Counted from the stretch's first letter, positions 54,443-62,908 are shown. The stretch is DNA of 64,000 nucleotides from Chlorogloeopsis sp038404745 (GCF_038404745.2 NZ_JAYKTT020000049.1:1-64000); one strand, 5' to 3'. Notes: generated from the letters alone by a model not told the origin. Translations and numbers: made by a program.

Positions 54443-54628
54443 CTACCACTCCTCACAAACTTGGTAGTATTCATATTCAGCTTCAATCTGTTCTAAAATA
54501 GCTATAGTGCCTGAATCTAAATTAGTATTGTCAGATAAATTTGAAGTGACCTTTTGTGTAAGTTGAGGATTTTGATGAGCAGCAGTAGTTGAATCAGGTG
54601 AGGTTAGAGTTGTTATCAATGTTTGCAT
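54443..54628 (-). CDS. Small hypothetical protein upstream of the Gp157-like gene
   Basis: A 61-residue protein (MQTLITTLTSPDSTTAAHQN, acidic end EYEYYQVCEEW). The N-terminal half is low-complexity and polar, the C-terminal half a short helix. Its stop is two bases before the start of the Gp157-like gene, the main reason for accepting it. No family recognised. Confidence 0.45.
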   Translation of the reverse strand: MQTLITTLTSPDSTTAAHQNPQLTQKVTSNLSDNTNLDSGTIAILEQIEAEYEYYQVCEEW

Positions 54629-54785
54629 AAATGTTGCTTGCTTAACACCAGCAATAGTAGCGCGATAGCGCCTCTGGGAAGCAACCGCAGCAACTTTATG
54701 TGCCGATGGCTAGGATTTCAAACCCTGACACAAATACCCGAAAAAGTTTAATTTATTAGTGTTTATTAAGATGGATATTCTTTTA

Positions 54786-55232
54786 TTATTGACGTAGATC
54801 ATCAATAGGCGGATGCCAACCTGCTGTTAACCAAAGTTGACGGGAATTTAGAATAAATCCATCATCGTGGTCTTGATCGTTAAAATCAAAACGACTGCAA
54901 GTTGCACGACCTATAGGAGTTGTTCCAATGATATTTAACCCATTTTCTGTCCAGATAAAATGCTCTGACCAATTTTGATTTCTCGGATTAAATAATGGAA
55001 CTTCTGTTTGTGTTTCTGGATCAATCCCAGTTGTAAAATTATACCGTCTTTGATTACAACGATGACAAGCTAAAGCCAAATTATTGAGATCGTCTGTTCC
55101 TCCTAAAGATTGAGGAATAATGTGATCAATTGTAAAGGGTGTTGCATTTGAGCGTTCTGGAGAGTGACAATATTCGCACAAGTATTTTGCCCTTTTACGG
55201 ACGTTTAAGCGAACAAAATTGTTGATAACCAC
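54786..55232 (-). CDS. HNH endonuclease
   Basis: A 148-residue protein with a complete HNH site: zinc Cys pair in CEYCHSP, FTIDHIIPQSLGGTDDLNNL carrying the catalytic His and central Asn, and CHRCNQRR. It starts two bases after the stop of a 76-residue gene. Such pairs of small helical protein plus HNH nuclease are frequent in cyanobacteria. The role may be DNA cleavage by a mobile or defence element. Confidence 0.88.
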   Translation of the reverse strand: MVINNFVRLNVRKRAKYLCEYCHSPERSNATPFTIDHIIPQSLGGTDDLNNLALACHRCNQRRYNFTTGIDPETQTEVPLFNPRNQNWSEHFIWTENGLNIIGTTPIGRATCSRFDFNDQDHDDGFILNSRQLWLTAGWHPPIDDLRQ

Positions 55233-55234
55233 AA

Positions 55235-55465
55235 TTAAGACGCAAGTTTAGCGTTGATAAAACTAAAGATTTTTTCTAATTCCAATAAACCAGCTAATTC
55301 TGCTTGTTCATCTGGATTGAGTAAATTTTCTTTATTTTTTTCTAATAGTTCCTCTAAACGAATTTGTAACTCTTCAGTAAAAGAAAAAGGACGAAACTGA
55401 TCGGAAAGATTAAGTTTTATTCCATTTGGTAGCCAAGATGAAGGCTGTTCCATTAATTCTTTCAT
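55235..55465 (-). CDS. Small helical protein paired with the HNH nuclease
   Basis: A 76-residue, Leu/Glu-rich protein (RLEELLEKNKENLLNPDEQA; LLELEKIFSFINAKLA). It ends just before the HNH gene, so the two form a unit. Such small helical proteins beside HNH genes may be regulators or antitoxin-like partners. No catalytic residues are seen. Confidence 0.65.
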   Translation of the reverse strand: MKELMEQPSSWLPNGIKLNLSDQFRPFSFTEELQIRLEELLEKNKENLLNPDEQAELAGLLELEKIFSFINAKLAS

Positions 55466-55646
55466 GGGTATCTCCGTTAATCAAGTATTCATATTGCTGA
55501 CGGCGGATGAGATTAGGGGGTTTCAGGTCACGGTGAATAGTATTATTATGCACTTGGTCAGTATCTGAGATGAGTTTTCTTGATTACAATTAGGGTTGAT
55601 ACTTGCGAATAAAAATTATTAAACACGAGCAGCCTGATAAGTACTA

Positions 55647-56267
55647 ATGTCTACTGGCTATTATCCGGTTATTCTTTATCCACCACTAGCAAGGCGCTTT
55701 ACTAACGACGATCGAGGAAAGGGGTATCTAAAAGCGTTGCTTCAAGGATGCGTTGCATTACCAGATGGGAATGGTACAGCCAAGCAAGGTGTGAGCGAAA
55801 AGGAGTTTTTTCGCCATTTACTGTGTGCGTTTCCAGGAAATCTTATCTGTCAAGCGGTTGAGTTTGAGATTCCAGGTTATCCTCAACGCTACTCGGCTGA
55901 TTTTATCCTTTACCATCAATCTTCTGGGTTAGCTCTCGATATTGAGATTGATGAACCTTATGCTGGAGATACAGGTAAACCTCACCACTGCATTGATGTT
56001 GATGATGATAAAATCCGTAACCGTTTTTTCTTAGAACGCAATTGGGGTGTGGTGAGATTTGCAGAAGTTCAGGTGGTACGTCATCCTTGGAGTTGTTGTA
56101 AGGCGATCGCTCAAATCATCGCTAGGTTAACTGGAGATGATAGCGTATTCATATTATTGCAAAGATTGGCTGATGTACCTTTGCAGAAACAGTGGACAAA
56201 GCGTGAGGCTAGGCTGATGGCTAAGAACAATTATCGTCAGTCTTATTTACCGAAAATGGTAAAATAA
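55647..56267 (+). CDS. PD-(D/E)xK-type nuclease-like protein (Vsr/DUF559-like)
   Basis: A 206-residue protein. The core shows an upstream Glu (KEFFRHLL), YSADFILYHQ with Asp85, ALDIEIDEPYAGD with Glu100, Asp102 and Glu103, then DDKIRNRFFLERNWGVVRFA and EVQVVRHP. This is the order of the very-short-patch-repair/DUF559 endonuclease fold. It is convergent with the primase gene, with an inverted-repeat element between them. Confidence 0.68.
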   Translation: MSTGYYPVILYPPLARRFTNDDRGKGYLKALLQGCVALPDGNGTAKQGVSEKEFFRHLLCAFPGNLICQAVEFEIPGYPQRYSADFILYHQSSGLALDIEIDEPYAGDTGKPHHCIDVDDDKIRNRFFLERNWGVVRFAEVQVVRHPWSCCKAIAQIIARLTGDDSVFILLQRLADVPLQKQWTKREARLMAKNNYRQSYLPKMVK

Positions 56268-56328
56268 AACTAGAGATAGTATCTTCAATACTCATCTTGA
56301 ATAGTCATATACTCTCCTCAAAATAGGG

Positions 56329-56404
56329 CTACCGTGTACACATAAGTATTTGAGAGTTGTCCCACACCGTTTTAATCCTGTACAAAGATATGTGTACACG
56401 GTAG
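56329..56404. mobile_element. 76-base element with 16-base perfect inverted ends
   Basis: CTACCGTGTACACATA at the left end and TATGTGTACACGGTAG at the right end enclose 44 bases, between two convergent genes. Each arm itself contains the dyad GTGTACAC. It may be a miniature transposable element; as a hairpin it could also act as a two-way terminator. Confidence 0.5.
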
Positions 56405-56419
56405 ATAATTGGAAGGGTG

Positions 56420-57775
56420 TTACATCGATTTTGTCAACCTTGCGTTAACTAATCTTTTTGGTTTTTTTACGCACTGTTTGTTTGATTTTCGGTGTGATTT
56501 CCACTCACGAATGCTCATGACAATTGAGCCAAAGTCCCGGCTGGCAAAGGCTGTTGTTTTATTTGCACTGTGCCAAATTGTATCCGCCTCAGTTGGTTCA
56601 AGTGGAGGTGTACAGCGATCGCAATATCGGTCAAATAGTTGGCGTGGTTCGGGATGATAAGCGATTCGGTGTCTGGTAAGTAAATTAGATGTACCTAGTA
56701 GATTACGAGCTAATTTGTAGCCAGAATTGTTTCTGTTTCCCTCAAATTCACCATAAGTTAGTAAAGTGCGATCGCTCTTCGTTAAACAGATAGACAAAGG
56801 AACAGACACTCCGCTAGCGCGTAGTTGTTTAAGAGATGAGCGATTATCTCTGGTTGTAGCCTGTATTACTGTTCCTCGTCGGCAATGCAAGGTTGAGCGA
56901 GGGACAGTCACAGAAGGTTGCAGTAGCACTGCTTGTGGGTCGATAACTTCTCCATTTTTCGCTCTTGTGAGAAGTTGTACCCACTTGCACCAACGTTGCT
57001 CAGAAAGTTCGTAGGGAAATAAGGCTGTAGAATCAAATGCGGTTTCTAGCTCTTCCACGTTGTACTGACGGTTTGACCAATGCTCTAGGGTAATGGGGAT
57101 AGTTGCACTTAATATTCCATCCACCACCCGTCTGCGAACCATACCTGGCAGTCTCATGGAACGAGCTAAGTTGCAAATTGCTGGATCTGCGTTTTGGATA
57201 ATCGTCAGTTGGCGATTGAGGTACAGCCATTCAGCAGGATTCAAGAAATGGCTGCATTTAAAGTAAACATGCAGAGATTTCCCACCTGTATAAACTACGG
57301 CGGCGGGTTCCAAATTGATTTCATCCTTTAGCCGATCTACAGCTTGTCGCTGCTCAACTAATGCCAAATCATCAATTTCGTAGAATAAACATTGGCATTG
57401 ACTAACGTGCTGATTGCTGATGCCCTTGTCTGGTTGGTTGGGGTAAAAGCTGACTGTAGCACCAAGATATGACATTTTAAATGCCAATGCCCAACCATCA
57501 GCATAGCGTTTAGGTGTCAGTCGCCAGCAGGTGTTGCCCTGTTTGTCTCGACCTCCGTAAGTGCAGCAGTAGAGTTGAAATCCTTGCTGGGTGATTTTAC
57601 CGCAGAGAATGTAGTGGGAGTAGACAAATTGATCATTGCGGTAGTAGTGATTCCAGTTTTTAGGTATCATTTCTGTGGGCAAGTCCCAAGAAATCCTGAG
57701 CCAAATTTTGGTTCCGGTGGTAAAGCCTATTTGTCTAAGAAATTTAATAGTTGTTTCTCTGGGATTTAAGGTCAT
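56420..57775 (-). CDS. Plasmid-type AEP DNA primase
   Basis: A 451-residue protein of the archaeo-eukaryotic primase type: acidic metal site in LFYEIDDLALV (Glu133 to Asp136), nucleotide-binding TGGKSLHVYFKCSHF, and LARSMRLPGMVRR, a common element of plasmid and phage AEP primases. The C-terminal 100 residues (GYKLARNLLGTSNLL, then YHPEPRQLFDRYCDRCTPPL) resemble PriCT-type helical domains. It probably makes primers for this plasmid, alongside its clamp and clamp-loader genes. Confidence 0.82.
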   Translation of the reverse strand: MTLNPRETTIKFLRQIGFTTGTKIWLRISWDLPTEMIPKNWNHYYRNDQFVYSHYILCGKITQQGFQLYCCTYGGRDKQGNTCWRLTPKRYADGWALAFKMSYLGATVSFYPNQPDKGISNQHVSQCQCLFYEIDDLALVEQRQAVDRLKDEINLEPAAVVYTGGKSLHVYFKCSHFLNPAEWLYLNRQLTIIQNADPAICNLARSMRLPGMVRRRVVDGILSATIPITLEHWSNRQYNVEELETAFDSTALFPYELSEQRWCKWVQLLTRAKNGEVIDPQAVLLQPSVTVPRSTLHCRRGTVIQATTRDNRSSLKQLRASGVSVPLSICLTKSDRTLLTYGEFEGNRNNSGYKLARNLLGTSNLLTRHRIAYHPEPRQLFDRYCDRCTPPLEPTEADTIWHSANKTTAFASRDFGSIVMSIREWKSHRKSNKQCVKKPKRLVNARLTKSM

Positions 57776-57911
57776 GGCAGTTACGCCTAGAGAGTTTATC
57801 CCTCTCTAAGTGGCGTTAGCTGCGCTAGAACCAACTTTTCCACATTTGACTTACATAAATTTTCGCCTGAAACCTTTGATTGGCTTGGCTCACTCAGAAA
57901 AATTAGATTTG

Positions 57912-58496
57912 CTACTTCTTAGCAACAAGTTCCTCTAGTTCAGTTATTCTCGCTTGCAATGCCGCCACTTCTTGTTCAGAATAGCGAATAGGAATGTGCT
58001 GTGGACAGTTCCAATTCCAAGCTTCAATGTGAAACAGAATCACTCGTTCCACTTCTGCTTCATAGTTAGGAAGTTTCAGGCTTTCAATTAGTTCGCTATC
58101 ATCTTCTACATACATAGCCCGGCCCCAAATTTTCAACCGTCGGCGATGGCGATAATCCATCAAAAACAAAAAAGCTTTGTCATTTTCGTCAAGATTACCA
58201 ACGGTAACATATTGAACATTGCCTTTGAAGTCAGCAAATCCTAAAGTCTTTTCATCTATAGCTTTCAAAAACCCAGGTTGTCCACCACGAAATTGAATGT
58301 AGGGATAACCATTAGAACCGACGGTTCCCAAATAAAAACCATCCATTTGGGCGATAAATTCCTCAATTTCTGGTGTGATGGTATCGTTAGAAGGCCCATT
58401 TTGTTCAAATCGAGCATAGGTCTGCCGTGAGCCACGTTGTTCTTGAGCAACTTTGACAGCAGGCGTGAAAGCAATTTGCGTAAATTTACGTGGCAT
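57912..58496 (-). CDS. Pyridoxamine 5'-phosphate oxidase-fold flavoprotein
   Basis: A 194-residue protein with the PPOX flavin-binding barrel: FYLGTVGSNGYPYIQFRGGQ, TLGFADFKGNVQYVTVGNLD, FLFLMDYRHRRRLKIWGRAM, and a C-terminal coiled-coil end (ALQARITELEELVAKK). Members oxidise pyridoxamine or bind flavin and haem-like cofactors; the substrate here is unknown. It lies 120 bases downstream of the GST gene on the same strand; in the gap GAAGGTAGAG (58531) and CTCTACCTTC (58582) could pair as a hairpin. Confidence 0.85.
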   Translation of the reverse strand: MPRKFTQIAFTPAVKVAQEQRGSRQTYARFEQNGPSNDTITPEIEEFIAQMDGFYLGTVGSNGYPYIQFRGGQPGFLKAIDEKTLGFADFKGNVQYVTVGNLDENDKAFLFLMDYRHRRRLKIWGRAMYVEDDSELIESLKLPNYEAEVERVILFHIEAWNWNCPQHIPIRYSEQEVAALQARITELEELVAKK

Positions 58497-58616
58497 ATAA
58501 CTCTTTATTTTTACATATCTAAAAACAGGGGAAGGTAGAGAAAAGACAGGGGAGCAGAGAAGGGAAAAAATTCCTCTTCCTCTCTACCTTCTCCATCTAA
58601 ACTGGGTGTTATTTGC

Positions 58617-59234
58617 CTATACCAAGGCAGGTGCTGCAATTCCTTGCATTCCTATAAAACCGGGAAGGGTCTTAACTCGCTCAATCCATGCCAGAATATG
58701 AGGATAAGAGTCAAGAGCAATTTTGCCATCTGGTGCTAAGGCAACATAGGGGAATACTGCTATATCTGCAATAGTTATCCGCTCGAACTCTAACCATTGG
58801 CGATCGCGCAAATGTTGGTTAAGTTGTGTAAGAATAAACTCTGTTTTTTGGTTAGCTCTGTCAATATCAATACTGGTGGCATTAAACAGATAGTACAAAC
58901 GAGCCGATTCTGGCCCCTGACGCACTTCACCCGCAGTTGTAGATAGCCAACGTACAACCTGACTAAGTGAGACAGCATCCAGTGGCAACCATTGTTCACC
59001 ACCATAACAACGAGCTAAATAAACCAAAATTGCCTGTGCGTCTTTTATAATTGTGTCGCCATCCACTAATAGGGGAACTTGACCGAAGGGATTAAGCGAC
59101 TGAAATTCAGAGGCTTTGTGTTCCCCTTTGAGCAAATCGACCTTAATCCATTCATGTTCAATGCCCAATAGTGATAGCAAGAGCTTGACCTTATAACTGT
59201 TACCAGAGAGTTCGTGACCATAAAGCTTAATCAT
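58617..59234 (-). CDS. Glutathione S-transferase
   Basis: A 205-residue GST: thioredoxin-like N-domain with LYGHELSGNSYKVKLLLSLL, the cis-Pro segment PFGQVPLLVDGD, and KDAQAILVYLARCY binding glutathione; C-domain ends YPHILAWIERVKTLPGF. The catalytic-type Ser is in SGNSYKVK. It is divergent from a TetR regulator gene with a clear operator between them, so it is probably the regulator's target. Likely detoxification of electrophiles. Confidence 0.9.
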   Translation of the reverse strand: MIKLYGHELSGNSYKVKLLLSLLGIEHEWIKVDLLKGEHKASEFQSLNPFGQVPLLVDGDTIIKDAQAILVYLARCYGGEQWLPLDAVSLSQVVRWLSTTAGEVRQGPESARLYYLFNATSIDIDRANQKTEFILTQLNQHLRDRQWLEFERITIADIAVFPYVALAPDGKIALDSYPHILAWIERVKTLPGFIGMQGIAAPALV

Positions 59235-59408
59235 TGGTTAATCCTGAATATTCTGTAAAAAGAAGCGCTGTTAGGTTAAAATTAGCCGTCTAACGGGAAT
59301 AAGAACGACAGCAATCAGAAATAGTCACGGCAAGTTGATTTCTCCCGTTGTCAACTGACACCTCTTGCGATTCGAGATGCTGCATAGACATCCCTACAAA
59401 TTAAGGAA

Positions 59409-59472
59409 TTGGTACAGTTATTTTGTACCAAGCGTTCGGTACAAAATAACTGTACCAATCGTTCGGTATAAT
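59409..59472. promoter_or_regulatory. TetR-type operator and promoter region
   Basis: Two 21-base arms, 59409-59429 and 59438-59458, form a perfect inverted repeat around GTACAGTTATTTTGTACC. In addition the 14-mer ACCAAGCGTTCGGT at 59427-59440 recurs as ACCAATCGTTCGGT at 59454-59467, each a near-dyad of ACCGAACG type. The second copy abuts a TATAAT box at 59467-59472, upstream of the TetR gene. Autorepression and control of the divergent GST gene is the likely arrangement. Confidence 0.75.
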
Positions 59473-59501
59473 GTCAAGAGATGAGATTTCAATTTCTGTA
59501 A

Positions 59502-60050
59502 ATGGCAAAAGATACTTATATTCCCTGCTTGCTACAACTGTTTCGACAGTATGGTTACGATGGGGCGACTTTATCGAAAATTTCACAAGCGACAGGTTTG
59601 GGGAAAGCCAGTCTCTACCATCACTTCCCCGGTGGGAAGGATGAAATGGTGACGGCGGTGTTGGATTTTATGGAATGTTGGTTAGAGGAACACATTTTAC
59701 AGATACTTCGCGGTGGAGGGGATGCGCTCACTCGGTTGACTAAGATGTGTGAGCAAATTAACAAGCTATATGAAGGCGGACAACAACCCTGTATGTGTGC
59801 CATCTTGCTGATGGGGTCAGCACGAGATATCTTTCATACCAAGGTGCAAACACTATTACGAACCTGGATTGATGAAATAGCAACTGTTTTGAGGGCAGCC
59901 GGATTAGATGAGACGCTGGCTCATGAGCGTGGGGAAGATGCTGCTATTGCCATTCAAGGCGCTCTGATTGTGGCGCAGGGTTTGGATGATGTGGCTCCTT
60001 TTGTCCGTGTGATGAAACAATTGCCACAACAACTGTGCCAAGATTTGTAG
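59502..60050 (+). CDS. TetR-family transcriptional repressor
   Basis: A 182-residue regulator with N-terminal helix-turn-helix (LFRQYGYDGATLSKISQATG, then LGKASLYHHFPGGKDEM), typical of the TetR group that controls detoxification genes. The C-domain has a CMCAILLMG segment with Cys residues. The divergent GST gene and the double operator upstream point to control of the GST/PPOX-fold pair. A ligand such as an electrophile would release it; that is inference from context. Confidence 0.92.
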   Translation: MAKDTYIPCLLQLFRQYGYDGATLSKISQATGLGKASLYHHFPGGKDEMVTAVLDFMECWLEEHILQILRGGGDALTRLTKMCEQINKLYEGGQQPCMCAILLMGSARDIFHTKVQTLLRTWIDEIATVLRAAGLDETLAHERGEDAAIAIQGALIVAQGLDDVAPFVRVMKQLPQQLCQDL

Positions 60051-60335
60051 GAGAGTGATTACACGTCCGATTCCGTTTTCCCAGGGATTTCAGATCGGGG
60101 TGACAACTATATATTTACAACATCTACTGGGAAGCGATAGCCATTTGGTATGGCAATGAAAATATTACAGGTGTTGTTCAAATTTTCATCTGAGCATATC
60201 GGTTCATGAAGCCCTAAATGCTGACAGACAACATCCAAACTACTATCTCGCCGAGAACTTAGCAGCCAAAGTAACCTGCGGGTGCTGGCTGTTCCTTAGT
60301 CGATGGGATGGTGTTTCTTTTAATGAAAACTGATA

Positions 60336-61841
60336 TCAAAGTTCCCAACCTTGAAGCTCTGGGATTCGGCTTTGGTTGGGTTGCGAGTGATTGTTAGTTA
60401 GCATCCCATTCCAACCAGCTTCACCGGGAGAAACTTTTTTGGCTTGAGGTAGTTCAGCCAGTATCTCAGCTATCAAGTCCTCAACTTTCTCATTATTTTT
60501 AAAAGCGATGACTACTGTATCGAGCGATCGCAAAAATTCTAAAGGTATTTGCTTGCTATCGCGTATACTCCAATACAATGTAGGTTTGCGCTTTTCTTTG
60601 TCAACAGTTGATTCTAAGGCAATGACAGAGAGAACTTCAATCGGGTCACTTAGTAGCACTGCTCTTTCTACTATGGCATTTGTAGCAATCCAAAAACTAC
60701 CTTTTTTTGTCGGTTCAGAGTTCAGGGGAATAGCGGTGAAGTCACCTGTTGGTTCTAGCTGCTTGGCAAGAGTTGGAAGATCATCTAGCGTGCGTTCCAC
60801 AAATATTGCTTGACCTGTTTGACTTGCATAGAGCCAACCCTTTTCATATAATTCTGTGAGCAGAGAATTGGGTAAATTGTACTGCTGGCTTAACTTTAGA
60901 CGTATTTGCTCCCAGTTTGTTGGTTCTGGTATAGGCAAGGAGTTTGTTTGAGTAACTGCTGGTGTGGGATTTTCAACAGTTTGCTCCATCAGTTTCTTTG
61001 TGCGTTTGTCATCCTGTTTTGGAGGCACTGCTGGTGTGGGATTTTCAACAGCTTGCTCCATGAGTTTCTGGATACGTTTGTCATCCCGCTTAGGACTGTA
61101 GTTTACCCCTCGATGCTTTTGTAAACCAGGAAAGGTATATGCTTTACCGAGATGCGTACCACTAAAAGCCACACCATCAAGTTGGTAACTAATGCCTTTG
61201 ACAATGCCTGTGCGAGTATAACCAACGCGGACATTAACACCTTGTTGTTGCGCTCGCTCTATTAACTCTGGCATAGTGGGATGGTCGTGGGTTGCTTGGT
61301 CGAGCGATCGCTGAAGTCTCACTCTAACGCTCTCCTCTCCAGTTCTGGCAAGTTGCCTACGTTCACCAGTAGTTGGACTGTGCTTATCTTTTTCCCAACT
61401 TGGTTGCACTGATTGTAAATTGTATTCCTGCTCCAACTTGCGAATTACCGCTTCACTTCTGCGATCGTCCCAGCTATCAGAAACTGTAGTGCCATCTAAT
61501 TGAATGCGACTGGCAGCAATATGTATGTGTTCATGAGTCCGGTCAGTATGCCGCAGTACGACATATTGGTTCATATCAAAACCCATTGCTTGTAGATACT
61601 TTTGGGCGATTTCATCCCAAGTCTCATCATCTAAACTCTCTTTGTGGGACAAACTGAGAGAAGCATGATAAACAGCCCTACTCACCTTCGGGTTTAATCT
61701 TCGAGATATACCAAATTCAGCTGCTAGTTCGCGTGGGTTTGTTCCTTCCATATTCCCACCGATTTGTTTTGCTCCATCTTTGCCAAACAGGTAGTTTAGC
61801 AGTCCCCGAAAACTTTTACCTTTGATGTGCTTGCCAATCAT
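60336..61841 (-). CDS. Conjugative relaxase, MOBP-like
   Basis: A 501-residue relaxase. The N-terminal 150 residues contain GKSFRGLLNYLFGKDGAK with a candidate catalytic Tyr at 17 and the metal-binding motif HTDRTHEHIHIAAS (His98, His103, His105, His107). This nicks the transfer origin and pilots the strand. The C-terminal half holds a tandem duplication of 24 residues and a further domain with no clear family. The start overlaps the MobC-like gene by four bases (ATGA). The transfer origin should lie near this pair. Confidence 0.87.
   Translation of the reverse strand: MIGKHIKGKSFRGLLNYLFGKDGAKQIGGNMEGTNPRELAAEFGISRRLNPKVSRAVYHASLSLSHKESLDDETWDEIAQKYLQAMGFDMNQYVVLRHTDRTHEHIHIAASRIQLDGTTVSDSWDDRRSEAVIRKLEQEYNLQSVQPSWEKDKHSPTTGERRQLARTGEESVRVRLQRSLDQATHDHPTMPELIERAQQQGVNVRVGYTRTGIVKGISYQLDGVAFSGTHLGKAYTFPGLQKHRGVNYSPKRDDKRIQKLMEQAVENPTPAVPPKQDDKRTKKLMEQTVENPTPAVTQTNSLPIPEPTNWEQIRLKLSQQYNLPNSLLTELYEKGWLYASQTGQAIFVERTLDDLPTLAKQLEPTGDFTAIPLNSEPTKKGSFWIATNAIVERAVLLSDPIEVLSVIALESTVDKEKRKPTLYWSIRDSKQIPLEFLRSLDTVVIAFKNNEKVEDLIAEILAELPQAKKVSPGEAGWNGMLTNNHSQPNQSRIPELQGWEL
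60955..61098 (-). repeat. Two 72-base tandem repeats in the relaxase gene
   Basis: Copies at 60955-61026 and 61027-61098 each begin ACTGCTGGTGTGGGATTTTC and encode 24 residues of the form KLMEQ(A/T)VENPTPAV. They differ at several bases, so they are not a recent slip. Confidence 0.8.
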
Positions 61842-62212
61842 GCTTCATCTTGTAAATCAGCGATTAAATCAATTTCAGCAATCTCTCGGCGCACCTGTTT
61901 CACCAAATCTCTTACCTGTGACAACAATACTCTATCTACGACCACAGGTTCTCCCATAAGTACTGAAGTATTGATTGCTTTAGCTATTTGGTTTAGGTTG
62001 TTGCCTATTTTCCCCAACTCCCAGTAAGTTTGACCTGCTACTTTGGTGACACGCCTGGGCAATCTATTTTTCAGAGTCTTGGCACGAAACAATTCACTCA
62101 TAGTAAGATTATTTTCATCTGCCATTAACTGTGCTTTCTCGTATTCTGCCAAAGTCAGTCTAATGTCTATCCTGTGTGAGCGTTTTTGTCGCATTATTGA
62201 TGCATTAGTCAT
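61838..62212 (-). CDS. MobC-like mobilisation protein
   Basis: From the ATG at 62212 (124 residues; an upstream frame reaches 62245). A basic start with a ribbon-helix-helix-like region (RIDIRLTLAEYEKAQLMADE, then NLTMSELFRAKTL) is followed by the MobC hallmark LGKIGNNLNQIAKAIN. MobC binds the transfer origin and helps the relaxase. The start overlaps the upstream frame's stop (ATGACTAA) and its own end overlaps the relaxase start, so the three are translationally coupled. Confidence 0.85.
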   Translation of the reverse strand: MTNASIMRQKRSHRIDIRLTLAEYEKAQLMADENNLTMSELFRAKTLKNRLPRRVTKVAGQTYWELGKIGNNLNQIAKAINTSVLMGEPVVVDRVLLSQVRDLVKQVRREIAEIDLIADLQDEA

Positions 62213-62423
62213 TAGCTGTTTTAAGTTTGACGACTGCACTATCATTTGTCATTGACCAAACGGTTACTTCCGATTCTGGTTCAATACCAAGATGCGATGC
62301 GAGATAATGAAATGCGCTGCAATAGTTTTGGTTGAGTACTAAGGTAGTCAAGATAGCGTTAGGGATATTTTGATATAGCGAAATCGAGCGATCGCTTACG
62401 GCAAGGCGTAGCCCATCGCGCAA
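62205..62423 (-). CDS. Small protein upstream of mobC, 5' end replaced by a repeat
   Basis: A frame of up to 72 residues. The last 55 (ILTTLVLNQNYCSAFHYLAS, then HLGIEPESEVTVWSMTND) look like a real protein with a helix and strands. The first 14 come from a GC-rich repeat (62390-62422) and only a TTG is available as start, so the original 5' end appears lost. The stop overlaps the mobC start by eight bases, which argues that the gene was once translated. Confidence 0.4.
   Translation of the reverse strand: MRDGLRLAVSDRSISLYQNIPNAILTTLVLNQNYCSAFHYLASHLGIEPESEVTVWSMTNDSAVVKLKTAND
62390..62422. repeat. GC-rich Nostoc repeat with HIP1
   Basis: GCGATCGCTTACGGCAAGG followed by CGTAGCCCATCGCGC, one of the family scattered through the window. 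It marks the disrupted 5' end of the small gene before mobC. Confidence 0.65.
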
Positions 62424-62489
62424 TTAAAAAGCTAATCCGTCCAAACCTTGCAGAAATTTTCCAGGCTGAACTCCTAGAGAGAATTTTCG

Positions 62490-62585
62490 TATCATCTTCC
62501 CCTCTATCACGGTGGTTGACCTACTTAGGTAGGGGAACCGTGAAAAGAGGGCAAGTTTGTTGCCGCACCTGGGGGTGCGTTTTTT
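62490..62585 (+). ncRNA. Structured small-RNA candidate
   Basis: Bases 62500-62513 (CCCTCTATCACGGT) pair with 62537-62551 (ACCGTGAAAAGAGGG, two-base bulge); inside, CCTAC-TTAG-GTAGG forms a nested hairpin. GGCAA-GTTTG-TTGCC and then a terminator hairpin with six T residues follow. A TATCAT at 62490-62495 is a plausible -10 box, which would start the RNA just at the first stem. No conserved protein is encoded. It lies between the mobilisation genes and the partition repeats, where replication-control antisense RNAs are often found. Confidence 0.5.
62564..62585 (+). terminator. Rho-independent terminator
   Basis: CGCACC-TGGG-GGTGCG hairpin immediately followed by TTTTTT. It ends the structured RNA candidate on the plus strand. 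Confidence 0.75.
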
Positions 62586-62664
62586 CTCCCCAGAAAAAAT
62601 GTCCGGACAGCAACATAGCTTGCTACTCACCAAAGGTTTTTTTGGGCTACTCAAATTAAAAACA

Positions 62665-62869
62665 TGAGTGGCATTGAGTTGGCATTGAGTTGGCATTTAA
62701 GTGGAACTGAGTTGGGATTTTTTGACCATTTTATTGTCAATAAGCTTAGTTCTTGATAAGAAGAATATATACATAATGTATGCAGTGGCGTTGAATTGGC
62801 ACTCAATTGGGATTGAATTGGCGTTTAAGTGGCGCTTAAGTGGCGTTGAATTGGCATTTGAGTGGCGTA
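62665..62869. repeat. Thirteen 11-bp direct repeats in two blocks (partition site or iterons)
   Basis: Five units at 62665-62719 and eight at 62782-62869, consensus close to GARTTGGCRTT, with every TGG exactly 11 bases from the next. The 62 AT-rich bases between the blocks contain TTGATA and CATAAT boxes that could form the promoter. Plasmid R1 parC, which binds ParR, has the same design: 11-bp repeats in two blocks flanking the par promoter, upstream of parM. A ParM-like gene follows here too. Origin iterons remain a second possibility. Confidence 0.75.
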
Positions 62870-62908
62870 TTTTTGAATTCAATAGCATAAAAATAACTAC
62901 TTGAGAAA

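Noticed and set aside
59401..59586. A 61-codon minus-strand frame
   Set aside because: It spans the TetR operator and the start of the TetR gene and is a by-product of the dyad.
60051..60335. A possible gene between the TetR gene and the relaxase gene
   Set aside because: Only short interrupted frames are present on both strands.
62424..62696. A 90-codon minus-strand frame
   Set aside because: It covers the structured RNA candidate and terminator and part of the 11-bp repeats; the product has no recognisable features.
62665..62869. The 11-bp repeats as a CRISPR array
   Set aside because: The units are contiguous without spacers and far shorter than CRISPR repeats.
62697..62904. Two frames of 63 and 67 codons, one on each strand
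   Set aside because: Their periodic products reflect the 11-bp direct repeats rather than coding sequence.
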